From Anastrepha obliqua (Eukaryota; Arthropoda; Insecta; Diptera; Tephritidae), in NCBI RefSeq assembly GCF_027943255.1, contig NC_072897.1, positions 18,848,044-18,912,043 of the forward strand: 64,000 bases of DNA, given 5' to 3'. This document shows, piece by piece, positions 54,055-64,000 of the stretch (the stretch's first letter is position 1; each line of letters opens with the position of its first letter). The notes beneath the pieces were generated by a model, which worked only from the letters and a program-made list of their open reading frames with translations, did not search any database and had not been told where the DNA came from. Both the position numbers and the translations under genes were made by a program.

Positions 54055-55339
54055 CCAGGTGTATAAGCTTAAATCCGCTGTTTTTTAGTAAAAAAGACCC
54101 ATTTTTTTTATAGAAAGCAAAAAAATAATTTATTCAAAGTATTTGCCCTCGCTAGCTATACATTTTTCCCATCTCTCGGGCAATTTGTGTATACCACGCC
54201 AAAAGAATTCTTCATCTTTCGAGGCGAACCACTCGTCAAGCCATTTCCGGACGTCTTCGTACGAATCGAAGTGCTGTTCGGCGAGCGCGTGACCCATCGA
54301 TGAAAACAGATGATAGTCCGAAGGGGCCAGGTCTGGTGAATAAGCGGGATGAGGTAGCACCTCCCAATTGATTGTCTCCAAGTAGTTTTGGACCATTCTT
54401 GACGTGTGCGATGGGGCGTTGTCGTGGAGGAAAATCAGCTTCTCATGTCTTTGTTCATAACGAGGCCTTTTTTCACGCAAAGCACGGCGCAATTTGATGA
54501 GTTGTTGGTGGTAGCGATGAGAATTAACAGTTTCACCAGGTTTCAACAGCTCATAGTAAACGACACCCTGCTGATCCCACCAAACGCACAGCATCGTCTT
54601 GCGTCCAAAGCGATTAGGTCTTGATGAAGAAGTTGATGGTTGGCCGGGATCGACCCATGATTTTTTTCGTTTAGGATTCTCAAAGTATATCCACTTTTCA
54701 TCGCTAGTCACCACAAGATGCAGGAACGACTTTCTTTTATGCCTAGCCAGCAAGATTTCGCATGAGTTTTGGCGTCGCTCCATCTGTCTATCGTTCAATT
54801 CATGGGGTACCCATTTTCCGACTTTTTGGACCTTTCCCATGGCACGTAAACGCATGGAAATGGCTGGTTGAGTGACACCTAACTGCTCGGCAAGCATTTT
54901 TTGCGATTGGGTATCGTCCTCATCCAAAAGTGCCTGCAATTCATGGTCCTCAACTTTTCTGGGCCGATTTTCACGCTTCTTGTCACTCAAGTCAAAATGG
55001 CCGTCTTTGAACCGACGAAACCAGTCTCTGCAAGTTGTTTCCGGTAATGCACTGTCACCATAGGCCTCCACAAGCATTCGATGCGATTCGGCAGCCGATT
55101 TCTTCAAATTAAAGCAAAAAAGTAGAGCTTCCCGCATATGCTCTTTTTTTGGCACAAAATTAGACATGATTACGCAAGGAAAAAAGTGTGTTGCTGTATG
55201 AAATCACTGATGATGTGCAGTGATTGATGTAAACAGGTGTCGAACCCATGCAAAAAAAAATATGGCATTTCTATGGTAACTTGATATGCTCACTAACGCC
55301 ATCTACGAGCAATCAGCGGATTTAAGCTTATACACCTGG
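54055..55339 (-). mobile_element. Complete mariner element, copy B
   Basis: 1285 bp, same terminal repeats and flanks as 41067-42351. It shares the flanking U and Tc1 context, so it arose by duplication of the larger unit, not by a new insertion. Confidence 0.9.
54130..55167 (-). CDS. Mariner transposase, 345 residues, intact (copy B)
   Basis: It differs from the copy at 41142-42179 at about three residues: SDY for SDN beside the third catalytic aspartate, WRGIH for WRRIH and WEKC for WKKC. SDYHLF is the common mariner form, so this copy is closer to the family consensus. The DNA-binding N terminus, the WVPHEL linker and the three aspartates (TSDEKW, HDNAPSH, APSDYH) are all present. Of the two copies this is the better candidate for an active enzyme. 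Confidence 0.92.
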   Translation of the reverse strand: MSNFVPKKEHMREALLFCFNLKKSAAESHRMLVEAYGDSALPETTCRDWFRRFKDGHFDLSDKKRENRPRKVEDHELQALLDEDDTQSQKMLAEQLGVTQPAISMRLRAMGKVQKVGKWVPHELNDRQMERRQNSCEILLARHKRKSFLHLVVTSDEKWIYFENPKRKKSWVDPGQPSTSSSRPNRFGRKTMLCVWWDQQGVVYYELLKPGETVNSHRYHQQLIKLRRALREKRPRYEQRHEKLIFLHDNAPSHTSRMVQNYLETINWEVLPHPAYSPDLAPSDYHLFSSMGHALAEQHFDSYEDVRKWLDEWFASKDEEFFWRGIHKLPERWEKCIASEGKYFE

Positions 55340-55410
55340 TATGTATGTACATTTGTATATGAAAAACAATAATGCACAAGCGTAAGAACATCATCTTCCT
55401 TTCATACATA

Positions 55411-57075
55411 CAGTATGCAAAGTTCGTATTAGTACACCCTCTTACAAATAAAAATGCCACGTATATTTTTAAATTTACTTTAAAGCAATTGATTTCAATT
55501 GTAGTGCGGTATTGCATAATTCAAAAAAAAAAGGATAATAAGAAAAACTCCGAAACATTTGCATAGAATTGAAAAAAATAGGTTTAGTAGCAGTATAGCT
55601 ATTTCTACTGCAGGCAAAATTCGTATTAGTCCACTTAGTGTGCGTTGAATTTGTTAACAATTTGTTGGTATTTACCGTTATTTTCGAAACGATTGTGTTA
55701 AACATTCAATGTTTAACCTTGGGCAGCTGCGTTTTAGTAGCCATTTGTTGAAGTTCGCCGAGTTAGTTTGCAATGTCGCCTAAAGAAAGTGAATTATCAA
55801 ACGAAACTAAGAGATTAATAATAAATATAAACAAAAACGGAAAGTCTTTACGCGAAATTACGAGAACATTGCAGAAAAGTGTGTCTACAATACAAAACGT
55901 AGTCAAAATTTATAGAAACAGTGGAAGGATTGACAAAAAGCTTCGAAATGTGAACAGGGCAAAGCTTGGACAGAGGCACAAGACTTATTTGAAACGCCTT
56001 ATCAGGAAAGGTCCCACCGTCAGTGGAGTTTCACTAGCTGCAGAACTAGAAAAATACTTTTCTATCAAAGTTACACCTCAAACAGTGCGCAATTATGTAA
56101 AAAAATTGGGATTTAGAAGCAGAACTGCGGTTAGAAAACCGTATGTAAGCTCAGTCAATAGAAGAAAGCGTGTTATATTCGCCAGGCAATATTTAAACAA
56201 AAATATGTGGTTTTGGAAAAGGGTAATTTTTTCGTACGAGTGTAAATTTAATATAAAAATGTCCTATGGACGCATAAAAATTTGGAGAGAGTGTAATACT
56301 AGCCTTCAAAAACAAAATCTGCAGTCTTCTTTCAGACACGGTGGTGGTTCTCTGATGGTATGGGGATGTTTCGGGGCAAACGGAGTAGGAAAGTTGCATT
56401 TTATTGGTGGAATTATGACTGCGAGGCAATATATTGATATTTTAAAAAAGAATCCACGCAAAAGTGCCAAAAAATTGGGTTGCAAAAAAAAAATTCATAT
56501 TCCAACAAGATAACGACCCTAAGCACACGGCGTTGGATACAAGGTTATGGATCCTTTATAACTGTCCAAATTATCTCAAAACACCACCACAAAGCCCGGA
56601 TATTAATCCCATAGAAAATTTATGGTCGATTGTCAAAAAGCAACTGAAACGTCATCAAATAAGGAACCGAGAACATTTAAAAAAAGTCCTCAAATCAGAG
56701 TGGAAGAAGATTTCTCCAAATCTCCCAAAAAAATTGGTGGAATCTATGCCGAAGAGATTGTCTGCTATTCTAAGGCAACGAGGGTATCCTACAAATTATT
56801 AATTTTCTGAACTATCTTTTATTTCCTCATGATTTACATTAAAAATACATGTGTATTAATAGGAATTTTGCTTCTGTGAAAAGTGTTAATTTTTATTTTT
56901 CTTATTTTTTTTTTTGCAATTCAATACACTTTGTGAGCGGTTTTATTATTTGGCCTTATTTTAGTTATTTATCTATAAAATAAAACGGTTTTAAGCATTT
57001 GTTTTAAAATTAATTTGAAAATATACGTGTTTTTTTATTTATAAGGGGGTGTACTAATACGAATTTTGCATACTG
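55411..57075 (+). mobile_element. Tc1-like element with IR/DR ends, copy B
   Basis: The ends CAGTATGC and GCATACTG are flanked by TA on both sides. It is the duplicate of 42423-44089, 1665 bp, with the same inner direct repeats. Confidence 0.88.
55773..56802 (+). pseudogene. Tc1-like transposase, frameshifted and active site lost (copy B)
   Basis: It carries the same FSYECKF active-site loss as copy A. The A run near 56485 is about two bases shorter than in copy A but still out of frame. It is open in parts 55773-56513 and 56464-56802. Both copies descend from one already dead insertion. Confidence 0.9.
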
Positions 57076-57077
57076 TA

Positions 57078-59359
57078 TGTACATATGCATGTATGCCCAA
57101 TAACCTTGACTTATGTAGGTACACATGTCACAGCACATCACATTCTTACAAGAAATCAAATACACATACTCACTAGTGAACGAGTTTCTTCCTAACAAGT
57201 GCAAAAACAATTCTGCTCTATGTATGCATATACATATACCCACTTTATGTCGCCCGAAGCTAAAATTTAAGCCTAGCGACTACAAAAACAAAACAAGCGA
57301 CGGCGCTGAACAATTTAGAACAAAAATAAAAAGTGCATTCATAAGTATGAGCTCATATTTCAATTTCATTCATAAAACAAGCCGCCCATATGCCAATTTT
57401 CGCGACCATTCGAAAATAGTCAATATTGGAATATTTCGCGTGGAATTATTTGCTAATATTTGATAAATCTTGAATTTTTGTCATGTCGAGTGGCCGCGGC
57501 TCCGTATGTATGTATGCACCCTTATATGTATGTAAATATGTCTTCTAACTGTTCGACAGTCGCGAGTTAATGCGACTTAGATTCCTTGAACAAATCCAGC
57601 GAATCACACATTTCTGTTCGCAAAGCCGCATACATGTACCCTATGATCAAAAAGTACCGGGAATGTTTAAATAAAACATAACAGAGTTAAATTTAAGGCA
57701 AATTTATATTATCTCCTTCAAAATATGACCCGTCTAAAGCAACACACATGTGCCAACGTTTAACCCAGTCCTCCAAACACCCCCGACAGGCCGACATGGC
57801 CTTCAGCTCCTTCGTCGTATTCTCTTTGATCTTTTTGATCGGTGCGATGGCACGTTATCATCTCGCAAAATCCAAGAATTGTTTGCTCACATTTCCGGCC
57901 GTTTGCAACATACAGCATCTCTCAAAGGCTTCAAAACGGATAAATAATATTCTTTATTGACTGTCTGGCCCGATGGAAGGTACTCATGGTGCACTACGCC
58001 TTGGCAATCGAAGAAAACAGTCAACATCACCTTCCCGCTTCTTTTTGCTCGTAGGGTATACATATCCCATCTTCTCACTGACGGACAAGAAGACGGTCGC
58101 AGTTGTTGTTTTTTGTATGCATACATTTTGCGTTCGTTGAAGGTTTGTATATATCATATTTATATATATTTATATACATATGCGTGTATGCGCTTTTGGC
58201 TTTCTGGATGCATCCATTAATATTGGAACATTTTCTCATCAATATGTGTATGTAAGTAGTTCAGATTTGACTGAAGAGATTAAATATAGGAATGCATATT
58301 CATACGATTGCCTTTATGGCTATTTTACATATAAATTCAAAAAGAGTATGAATAATGTTATATAGAAAATAAATTTTTAAATAACTGGTATTAGAAAAAC
58401 CTGAATACACTATTTTAAATCAATTCTAATTAAACCAAATACAAAAAATTAAATAAAAGTATCGAAGAAAGAAAAGTGGGTACAGGACTTGAACTTGAGT
58501 CAAATATGGGACGATGTACTGCATATACGACACGTCTTTCACGATTGCGCTAATCTATAATTACTAATAAACTTTTCTAAATCACTCATTTATTCGATTC
58601 GCAGTTTTATATGCACATATTCTGCGTTAGTTGAAAGTTTGTATGCGTAATTATATGCATATGTATGTATGTGTGTATGCGCGTTTGGCTTTCTGGACGG
58701 ATATTAGAATGATATTTTCTCATCAATATAATTTGGATTTGATGAAAGAGATTAAAGACATATGTACATATTTTCTGTTTTGATTGATTTATATAAAAAT
58801 CAGGTCATATCCAGTATGAACTATTTTATACCGAAAAGAAATTTCCATTTATGAAATACAAAAAAAACAGTATTTTAAAGAAATTTTAATTAAAATAAAC
58901 TCAAAAATTTTACTAAACTTTCCTGGTTTGAATTGTAAAAAAAAATGTGCAAGAAAAAAAATATGACTTCAGTACTAGAACCTGAATTAAATACGTGCCA
59001 AAAAACAAAACGAATAATTCCGCCGACTTTAGCTTCTGCACCACAAATTAATTGCCGCGCGGCCTTCTTAATCGCAAATTTATTCGCTTCGCTGTGGGCA
59101 TGAAATAAGTCGATTTCCTTAGTAGTGTGCGAAAAATCTTATGAAATTCCTCAGTAGTTTGGTAAACGCAGAAAAAATCTGAATTCCTGTCCTAGCGTGG
59201 TAAGTAAATATAGAAACCCTCCACTCGCGTCACTCGCGTGGTAAATATCTGCAATTCCCCACTAGCGAGCAAAGTTGAATTTGAAATTACCTTAGTATGA
59301 ATCTACAAATTAGTACTCGAAAAAAGCTCATTTAACATTTGCTCCTTCTCATTGCATTA
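57078..59359 (+). repeat. Forward U fragment of tandem copy B
   Basis: It matches 44092-46402 with small changes. A further 40-50 bp deletion at about 57295 removes the segment CATTCGTAGACGCAGTCGC. No gene is present. Confidence 0.75.
57637..58058 (-). mobile_element. Internally deleted mariner inside U (copy 8)
   Basis: 422 bp, partner of copy 6, same ends and same degenerate coding remains. Confidence 0.8.
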
Positions 59360-60496
59360 TTTAGAAATTTATTTTCTATATAACATTATTCATACTTCTT
59401 GAAAGGCAATGCATATGAATGTGCATTAATGTATGTATGTATGTATTTAATCTCTTCAGTCAAATCTGAACTACTTACATATACATATTGATGAGAAAAT
59501 GTTCCAATATTAATGAATGCATCTAGAAAGCCAAACGCGCATACACCCATATGTACATATATAAATATATACAAACCTTCAACGAACGCAAAATGTATGC
59601 ATATAAAAAACAACAACTGCGACCGTCTTCTTGTCCGTCAGTGAAAAGATGGGATATGTATACCCTATGAGCAAAAAGAACCGGGAAGGTGATGTTGACT
59701 GTTTTCTTCGATTGCCAAGGCATAGTGCACCATGAGTACCTTCCATCGGCCCAGGCAGTCAATAAAGAATATTATTTATCCGTTTTGAAGCCTTTGAGAG
59801 ATGCTGTATGTTGCAAACGGCCGCAAATGTGAGCAAACAATTCTTGGATTTTGCATGATGGTAACGCGCCATCGCACTGATCAAAAAGAATACAACGAAG
59901 GAGCTGACGGCCATGTCGGCCTGCCGGGGGTGTTTGGAGGACTGGGTTAAACGTTGGCACATGTGTGTTGCTTCAGACGCGTCATATTTTGAAGGAGATA
60001 ATATAAATTTGCCTTAAATTTAACTTTGTTTTGTTTAATTTAAACATTCCCGGTACTTTTTGATCATAGGGTACATGTATGCGGCTTTGCGGACAGAAAT
60101 GTGTAATTCGCTGGAATTGTTCTAGGAATCTAAGTCGCATTAACTCGCGACTGTGAACAGTTAGAAGACATATTTACATACATATAAGGGTGTATACATA
60201 CATACGGAGCCGCGGCCACTCGACATGACAAAAATTCAAGATTTATCAAATATTGGCAAACAATTCCACGCGATATATTCCAATATTGACTATTTTCGAA
60301 TGGTCGCGAAAATTGGCATATGGGCGGCTCGTTTTATGAATGAAATTGAAATATGAGCTCGAACTTATGAATGAACTATTTGTTTTTGTTATAATTGTTC
60401 AGCGCCGTCGCTGGTAGAATCATGGCCGCTGCGACTGCGTCTACGAATGTATTTTGTTTTTGTAGTCGCTAGGCTTAGATTTTAGCTTCGGGCGAC
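59360..60496. repeat. Partial third tandem unit (copy C)
   Basis: It begins with the same junction as units A and B and runs as inverted U up to TTCGGGCGACATAAAGTGG, where it continues into the inverse of the 44110-44265 segment, including its deletion junction. The third unit is therefore incomplete or rearranged. Confidence 0.75.
59661..60073 (+). mobile_element. Internally deleted mariner inside U (copy 9)
   Basis: 413 bp, same as copy 5 in length, ends and orientation. Confidence 0.8.
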
Positions 60497-60669
60497 ATAA
60501 AGTGGGTATATGTATATGCATACATAGAGCAGAATTGTTTTTGCACTTGTCAGGAAGAAACTCGTTCACTAGTGAGTATGTGTATTTGATTTCTTGTAAG
60601 AATGTGATGTGCTGTGACATGTGTACCTACATAAGTCAAGGTTATTGGGCATACATGCATATGTACATA
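60497..60669 (-). repeat. Inverted U fragment next to a Tc1 end
   Basis: It is the inverse of about 44092-44265 in tandem copy A, ending at the TA of a Tc1-like insertion site. There is no gene. Confidence 0.7.
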
Positions 60670-60814
60670 CAGTATGCAAAATTCGTATTAGTACACCCGC
60701 TTATAAATAAAAGAAACACGTATATTTTCAAATTAATTTTAAAACAAATGCTTAAAACCGTTTTATTTTATAGATAATTACCTAAAATAAGGCCAAATAA
60801 TAAAACCGCTCACA
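60670..60814 (-). mobile_element. Solo right end of the Tc1-like element
   Basis: It starts CAGTATGCAAAATTCGTATT and matches the last about 145 bp of the Tc1-like elements in inverse orientation up to CCGCTCAC. The rest of the element is deleted and U sequence follows (ACTCATTTATTCGATTCGC). Confidence 0.8.
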
Positions 60815-61592
60815 CTCATTTATTCGATTCGCAGTTTTATATGCACATATTCTGCGTTAGTTGAAAGTTTATATGCGTAATTATATGCATATGTATGTAT
60901 GTGTGTATGCGCGTTTGGATTTTTGGACGGATATTAGAATGATATTTTCTCATCAATATAATTTGGATTTGATGAAATAGATTATTGACATATGTACATA
61001 TTTTCTGTTTTGATTGATTTATATAAAAATCAGGTCATATCCAGTATGAACTATTTTATACCGAAAAGAAATTTCCATTTATGAAATACAAAAAAACAGT
61101 ATTTTAAAGAAATTTTAATTAAAATAAACTCAAAAATTTTACCAAACTTTCCTGGTTTGAATTGTAAAAAAAAATGTGCAAGAAAAAAATATGACTTCAG
61201 GACTTGAACCTTAATTAAATATGTTCGTGCCAAAAAACAAAGCGAATAATTCCGCCGACTTTAGCTTCTGCACCACAAAATAATTGCCGCGCGGCCTTCT
61301 TAATCGCAAATTTATTCGCTTCGCTGTGGGCATGAAATAAGTCGATTTCCTTAGTAGTGTGCCGAAAAATCTTATGAAATTCCTCAGTAGTTTGGTAAAC
61401 GCAGAAAAAATCTGAATTCCTGTCCTAGCGTGGTAAGTAAATATAGAAACCCTCCACTCGCGGGGTAAATATCTGCAATTCCCCACTAATGAGGAAATTT
61501 GAATTTGAAATTACCTTAGTATGAATCTACAAATTAGTACTCGAAAAAAGCTCATTTAACATTTGCTCCTTCTCATTGCATTAACATTCTCT
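60815..61592 (+). repeat. Last U fragment with complete right terminus
   Basis: It begins within U at TTATTCGATTCGCAGTTTTA and ends with TTAACATTCTCTG at 61592, where the U-like sequence stops. The tRNA-like box lies on the minus strand near 61190-61210. Confidence 0.75.
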
Positions 61593-61821
61593 GCTGATAC
61601 AATCCTACAGACAAACATTACTCAACTGGTGTTTAATTTGACCAGTTGAATATATTTCTGTTGACTTTTGGTGAAAAATATGTCTGTGGTGAACCACGCA
61701 CGCAAAACGAGAACCCCTCAAAATTCCGTACGTTCCCGTCATAGAGACTTCGCTATACATTAACGTTTTCTGCTCAAAACGTCTAAGGAAGATGGAAAAA
61801 TATGTAAACTCAATATTATAA
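61593..61821. other. Single-copy sequence, nothing recognised
   Basis: The stretch is not repeated elsewhere in the window and has no reading frame or motif I recognise. It is probably intron sequence of the gene on the right. Confidence 0.5.
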
Positions 61822-63127
61822 AGGGTGATTTTTTAAGAGCTATAGGAAAGTTTTTCAAAAAAACACACGTTAATTTCAGAAAAATGCATGAAATTTTAAT
61901 TTAAATCGATAGTACAGTCCATATAATTTAATGTTTGAAGATTATTTCATGCAAATGTTGACCCCGACTGCGCTTCAAATGGTCCATCCGCTTAGTCCAA
62001 TTTTGGCATACTCTTTCCAATGTTTCGGCCGGTATCGCACATATAAATGCTTTAATGTTGTCTTCCGATGCGTTAATTGAACCAGGCTTGTCTGAATAGA
62101 CATGAGCTTTAACATAGCCCCACAAAAAATAGTCTAAAGGCGTTGTATCGCACGATCTGGGTGGCCAATTGACAGGTCCCGAACGTGAAATAAAATGTTC
62201 ACCGAACTCGCCTCTCAACAAGTCCATTGTTACGCGTGCTGTGTGGTATGTGGCACCGCCTTGCTGAAACCATATGTCATTCAAGTCAAGCTCTTGCATT
62301 TTGGGCAAAAAAAAGTTGCATATCATTTCACTGTAGCGCTCACCATTCACAGTTACGTTACGATTCGCAGCATCTTTGAAGAAGTACGGTTCAATGATAC
62401 CTCCAGCCCATCAACCGCACCAAACTGTGACCTTTTCTTGATACATTGGTAGCTCTTCCAATTCTTCTGGCTGATCTTCACTCCAAAATCGACAATTCTG
62501 CTTATTTACGTACCCACTAATCCAAAAATGAGCTTCGTCGCTGAACACAATTTTTCAATAAAAAAGTGGATCTCCGGCCAACTTTCCCAGAGCCCATTCC
62601 CAAAAATTCTGCGTTGCGGTCGGTCGTTCGGCTTCAATTCTTCCTCCAGCTGTGTTTTGAAAGGCTCCACATTTAAATCCTTTCGCAAAATTTTCCACGT
62701 TGTTGAGTAACAGAGGCCCAATTGCTACGAACGGCGACGAATCGATAATTGATGGTCATCATTAACACTGGCCGATACTCGTACAGCTGCGATATTTTCT
62801 TCAGTTCGCACTCTACGTAAGCATGTTGGTGGTTTGATGTCCAATAATGTAAATTTTGTTCTAAATTTAGTCACAATAGTTCGAATAGCCGCTTCAGTGG
62901 GTCGATTAAACTGACCATAAAATGGAAGAAGTGCGCGATAAACTTTCTTAACAGAACACGCATTTTTATAATAAAATTCATTGATTTGCAAGCGTTGTTC
63001 GTTTGTAAGACGATTCATGGTTAAATTATAGACTAAACTGATGATGTTTGACAGTGAAACAAAACACGAAACGTGCGTCAGCTGTTTAAATCAACTGTTT
63101 AAAAAGATAATAGCTAAAAAATCACCA
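61822..63127 (-). mobile_element. DD41D-type mariner relative, dead
   Basis: The ends are imperfect inverted repeats of GGTGATTTTTTA-(A)GAGCTAT, near 61823 and 63125. The length of about 1.3 kb and single gene fit the Tc1/mariner superfamily. The reconstructed spacing between the second and third catalytic positions is 41 residues, which fits the DD41D group known from rosa of the fruit fly Ceratitis rosa. Confidence 0.75.
61928..63018 (-). pseudogene. Mariner-like (DD41D) transposase, multiply broken
   Basis: Three pieces remain. At 62725-63018 is the N-terminal helix-turn-helix part (MNRLTNEQRLQINEFYYKNA). At 62506-62721 is the middle, with the TTWKILRKDLNV box. At 61928-62350 is the catalytic C-terminal half. 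Frameshifts separate them, and an in-frame TGA lies near 62412 in the VTVWCG segment. The second catalytic aspartate is lost: the motif reads WFQQGGATYHTA where QQDGAT is expected. The third, in PLDYFLWGYVK, is kept. The gene cannot make an active enzyme. Confidence 0.85.
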
Positions 63128-63642
63128 GTTATTTTACTCAAGTAGTCACCTTCGATCACTCAACTACATTGGTATCTAAATTTTCCCAGATTTTAGATTT
63201 CTTCATTTTCGTGGCGTGTGACTTAAATTTTTTCTTTTCAATAAAACCCTAATCATCCGTAAAAAATATCAAATTTTCAAGAATAATATTTATTTTAACG
63301 ATAAAGAAGAACGAATATGGGTTTAATGAATTCGGCGTGAAAACCCCTTATCTTAATTAAGCATATCTGGAAAAAAATCAATAAAGAATTATTATTAATT
63401 CTTAAAAAGTAGAAGTTAGATAATAGTAATTAAATGTGAATTAATATTTTGTAACTTATTTTGAATCTCTGACATGTATTTTTTTGTTAAACAAGGGATT
63501 TTAATGGGTCCCTATATCAATTTTCTTGCCGATTACTTTTGGTTAGTATAGATTATAAAAATATTTTACATACATATTGTGTTTTAAATTTTAATTACAT
63601 TTCTCAACATTTTATAATGCATTTGATATTTGTAATACTCAG
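63128..63642 (+). other. AT-rich intron sequence before the Caps exon
   Basis: No transposon or gene is recognised. It ends in a pyrimidine-poor but usable acceptor, ATACTCAG, at 63635-63642. Confidence 0.6.
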
Positions 63643-63787
63643 GTGGGACACGCAAGGAGACTTTACAACGACGCATCCTCTACCCGTAGTCAAAATAAAG
63701 TTATATACAGAAAACCCTGGAATGTTAGCGTTTGAAGATAAGGAACTGGGCAAGGTCACAATAAAACCAACCCCTCTTTCATCGAAA
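63643..63787 (+). CDS. Caps: Caps/Cadps exon, C2 domain region (internal exon)
   Basis: CAPS primes dense-core and synaptic vesicles for calcium-triggered release and acts at the plasma membrane of neurons and endocrine cells. The exon is 145 bp, between an AG acceptor and a GTATGA donor, and begins with the last base of a codon. It encodes [19 protein letters not shown], then [19 protein letters not shown], and ends TPLSSK. This matches my memory of the C2 region of insect and vertebrate CAPS. The frame joins that of the next exon without a shift. An upstream exon must supply the first two bases of the split codon; it is not seen in this window's single-copy parts. Base composition is less AT-rich than the introns. 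Confidence 0.85.
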
Positions 63788-63863
63788 GTATGAAGTATAT
63801 ATATATATTGAATGAAGTAATAAAATTTTCTAAAAAATGCTTTATCTGTACAACATTTTTTAG

Positions 63864-63970
63864 TCTCCTGAATGGCATCGAATGGTTGTGCCTAAAAATC
63901 AGCCAGATCAAGATTTACGAATTAAGATTGCATGCCGTCTTGACAAGCCTCTAAACATGAAGCACTGCGG
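63864..63970 (+). CDS. Caps: Caps/Cadps exon, end of C2 domain toward PH domain (internal exon)
   Basis: The exon follows a 76 bp intron with acceptor TTTTTTAG and ends in GG|GTAAGT, leaving two bases of a codon. It encodes [18 protein letters not shown], then [18 protein letters not shown]. The MKHCG end leads into the PH domain of CAPS, which binds acidic phospholipids; that domain lies beyond the window. The intron before it is phase 0 and the one after it phase 2. With the previous exon this is strong evidence for a + strand host gene whose other exons lie outside or beyond the repeats. Confidence 0.88.
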
Positions 63971-64000
63971 GTAAGTAAACTCTATGCTGACCCTGTTTAG

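Larger units (their letters stand above)
46403..59359. repeat. Tandem composite unit, copy B, with Gypsy insertion
   Basis: After removal of the Gypsy element and one target duplication (5912 bp) the unit is 7045 bp, against 7086 bp for copy A, in the same order: inverted U, forward U, mariner, Tc1-like and forward U. It ends in CATTGCATTA followed by TTTAGAAATTTATTTT, the same junction as at 39316 and 46402. Confidence 0.8.

Overview
This 64 kb window looks like part of a schizophoran fly genome, possibly a tephritid fruit fly. It is AT-rich, full of TATG/TACA microsatellite and packed with insect transposable elements. The only host gene I can support is at the right edge: two short + strand exons (63643-63787 and 63864-63970) that match the C2/pre-PH region of the calcium-dependent activator protein for secretion (Caps/Cadps). 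In Drosophila this gene lies on the dot chromosome (Muller element F), which is known for transposon-rich introns. The rest of the window is probably one large intron or upstream flank of that gene, filled by nested insertions.

Layout. 1-3280: 5' part of an R1-clade non-LTR retrotransposon on the minus strand. 3281-20690: two copies of a repeat I call U. U has hAT-like CAGAG termini and carries an old internally deleted mariner and two tRNA-like pol III boxes. One U copy (3757-9871) is inserted in another and holds a minus-strand Helitron with 129 bp tandem repeats (4592-7212). The outer U holds a degenerate autonomous-type Helitron (11450-20068), which holds a 5'-truncated Jockey element (12219-15830). 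20697-39316: a giant inverted duplication of U, with about 3.0 kb arms meeting near 33454. Its left arm holds a chain of head-to-tail Helitrons (21588-31342), one of them hit by another non-LTR element (26566-29196). Its right arm holds an internally deleted Jockey element (35812-38659).

39317-60496: head-to-tail copies of a roughly 7.05 kb unit. Each unit is an inverted U fragment, an intact mariner, a broken Tc1-like element and a forward U fragment. The second unit carries a complete 5.9 kb Gypsy-type LTR retrotransposon (47225-53132) with almost identical LTRs, a 4 bp TATA target duplication, open gag and pol frames and a strong -1 ribosomal frameshift signal. 60497-61592 is a last U/Tc1 remnant. 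61822-63127 is a dead DD41D-type mariner relative.

Age order from nesting: mariner deletion derivative in U; U amplification and inversion; Helitrons, Jockeys, mariner and Tc1 into U; tandem duplication of the 7 kb unit; Gypsy insertion last. The proteins likely to be functional are the two 345-residue mariner transposases and the Gypsy Gag and Pol. Most other element genes carry frameshifts, stops or deletions.
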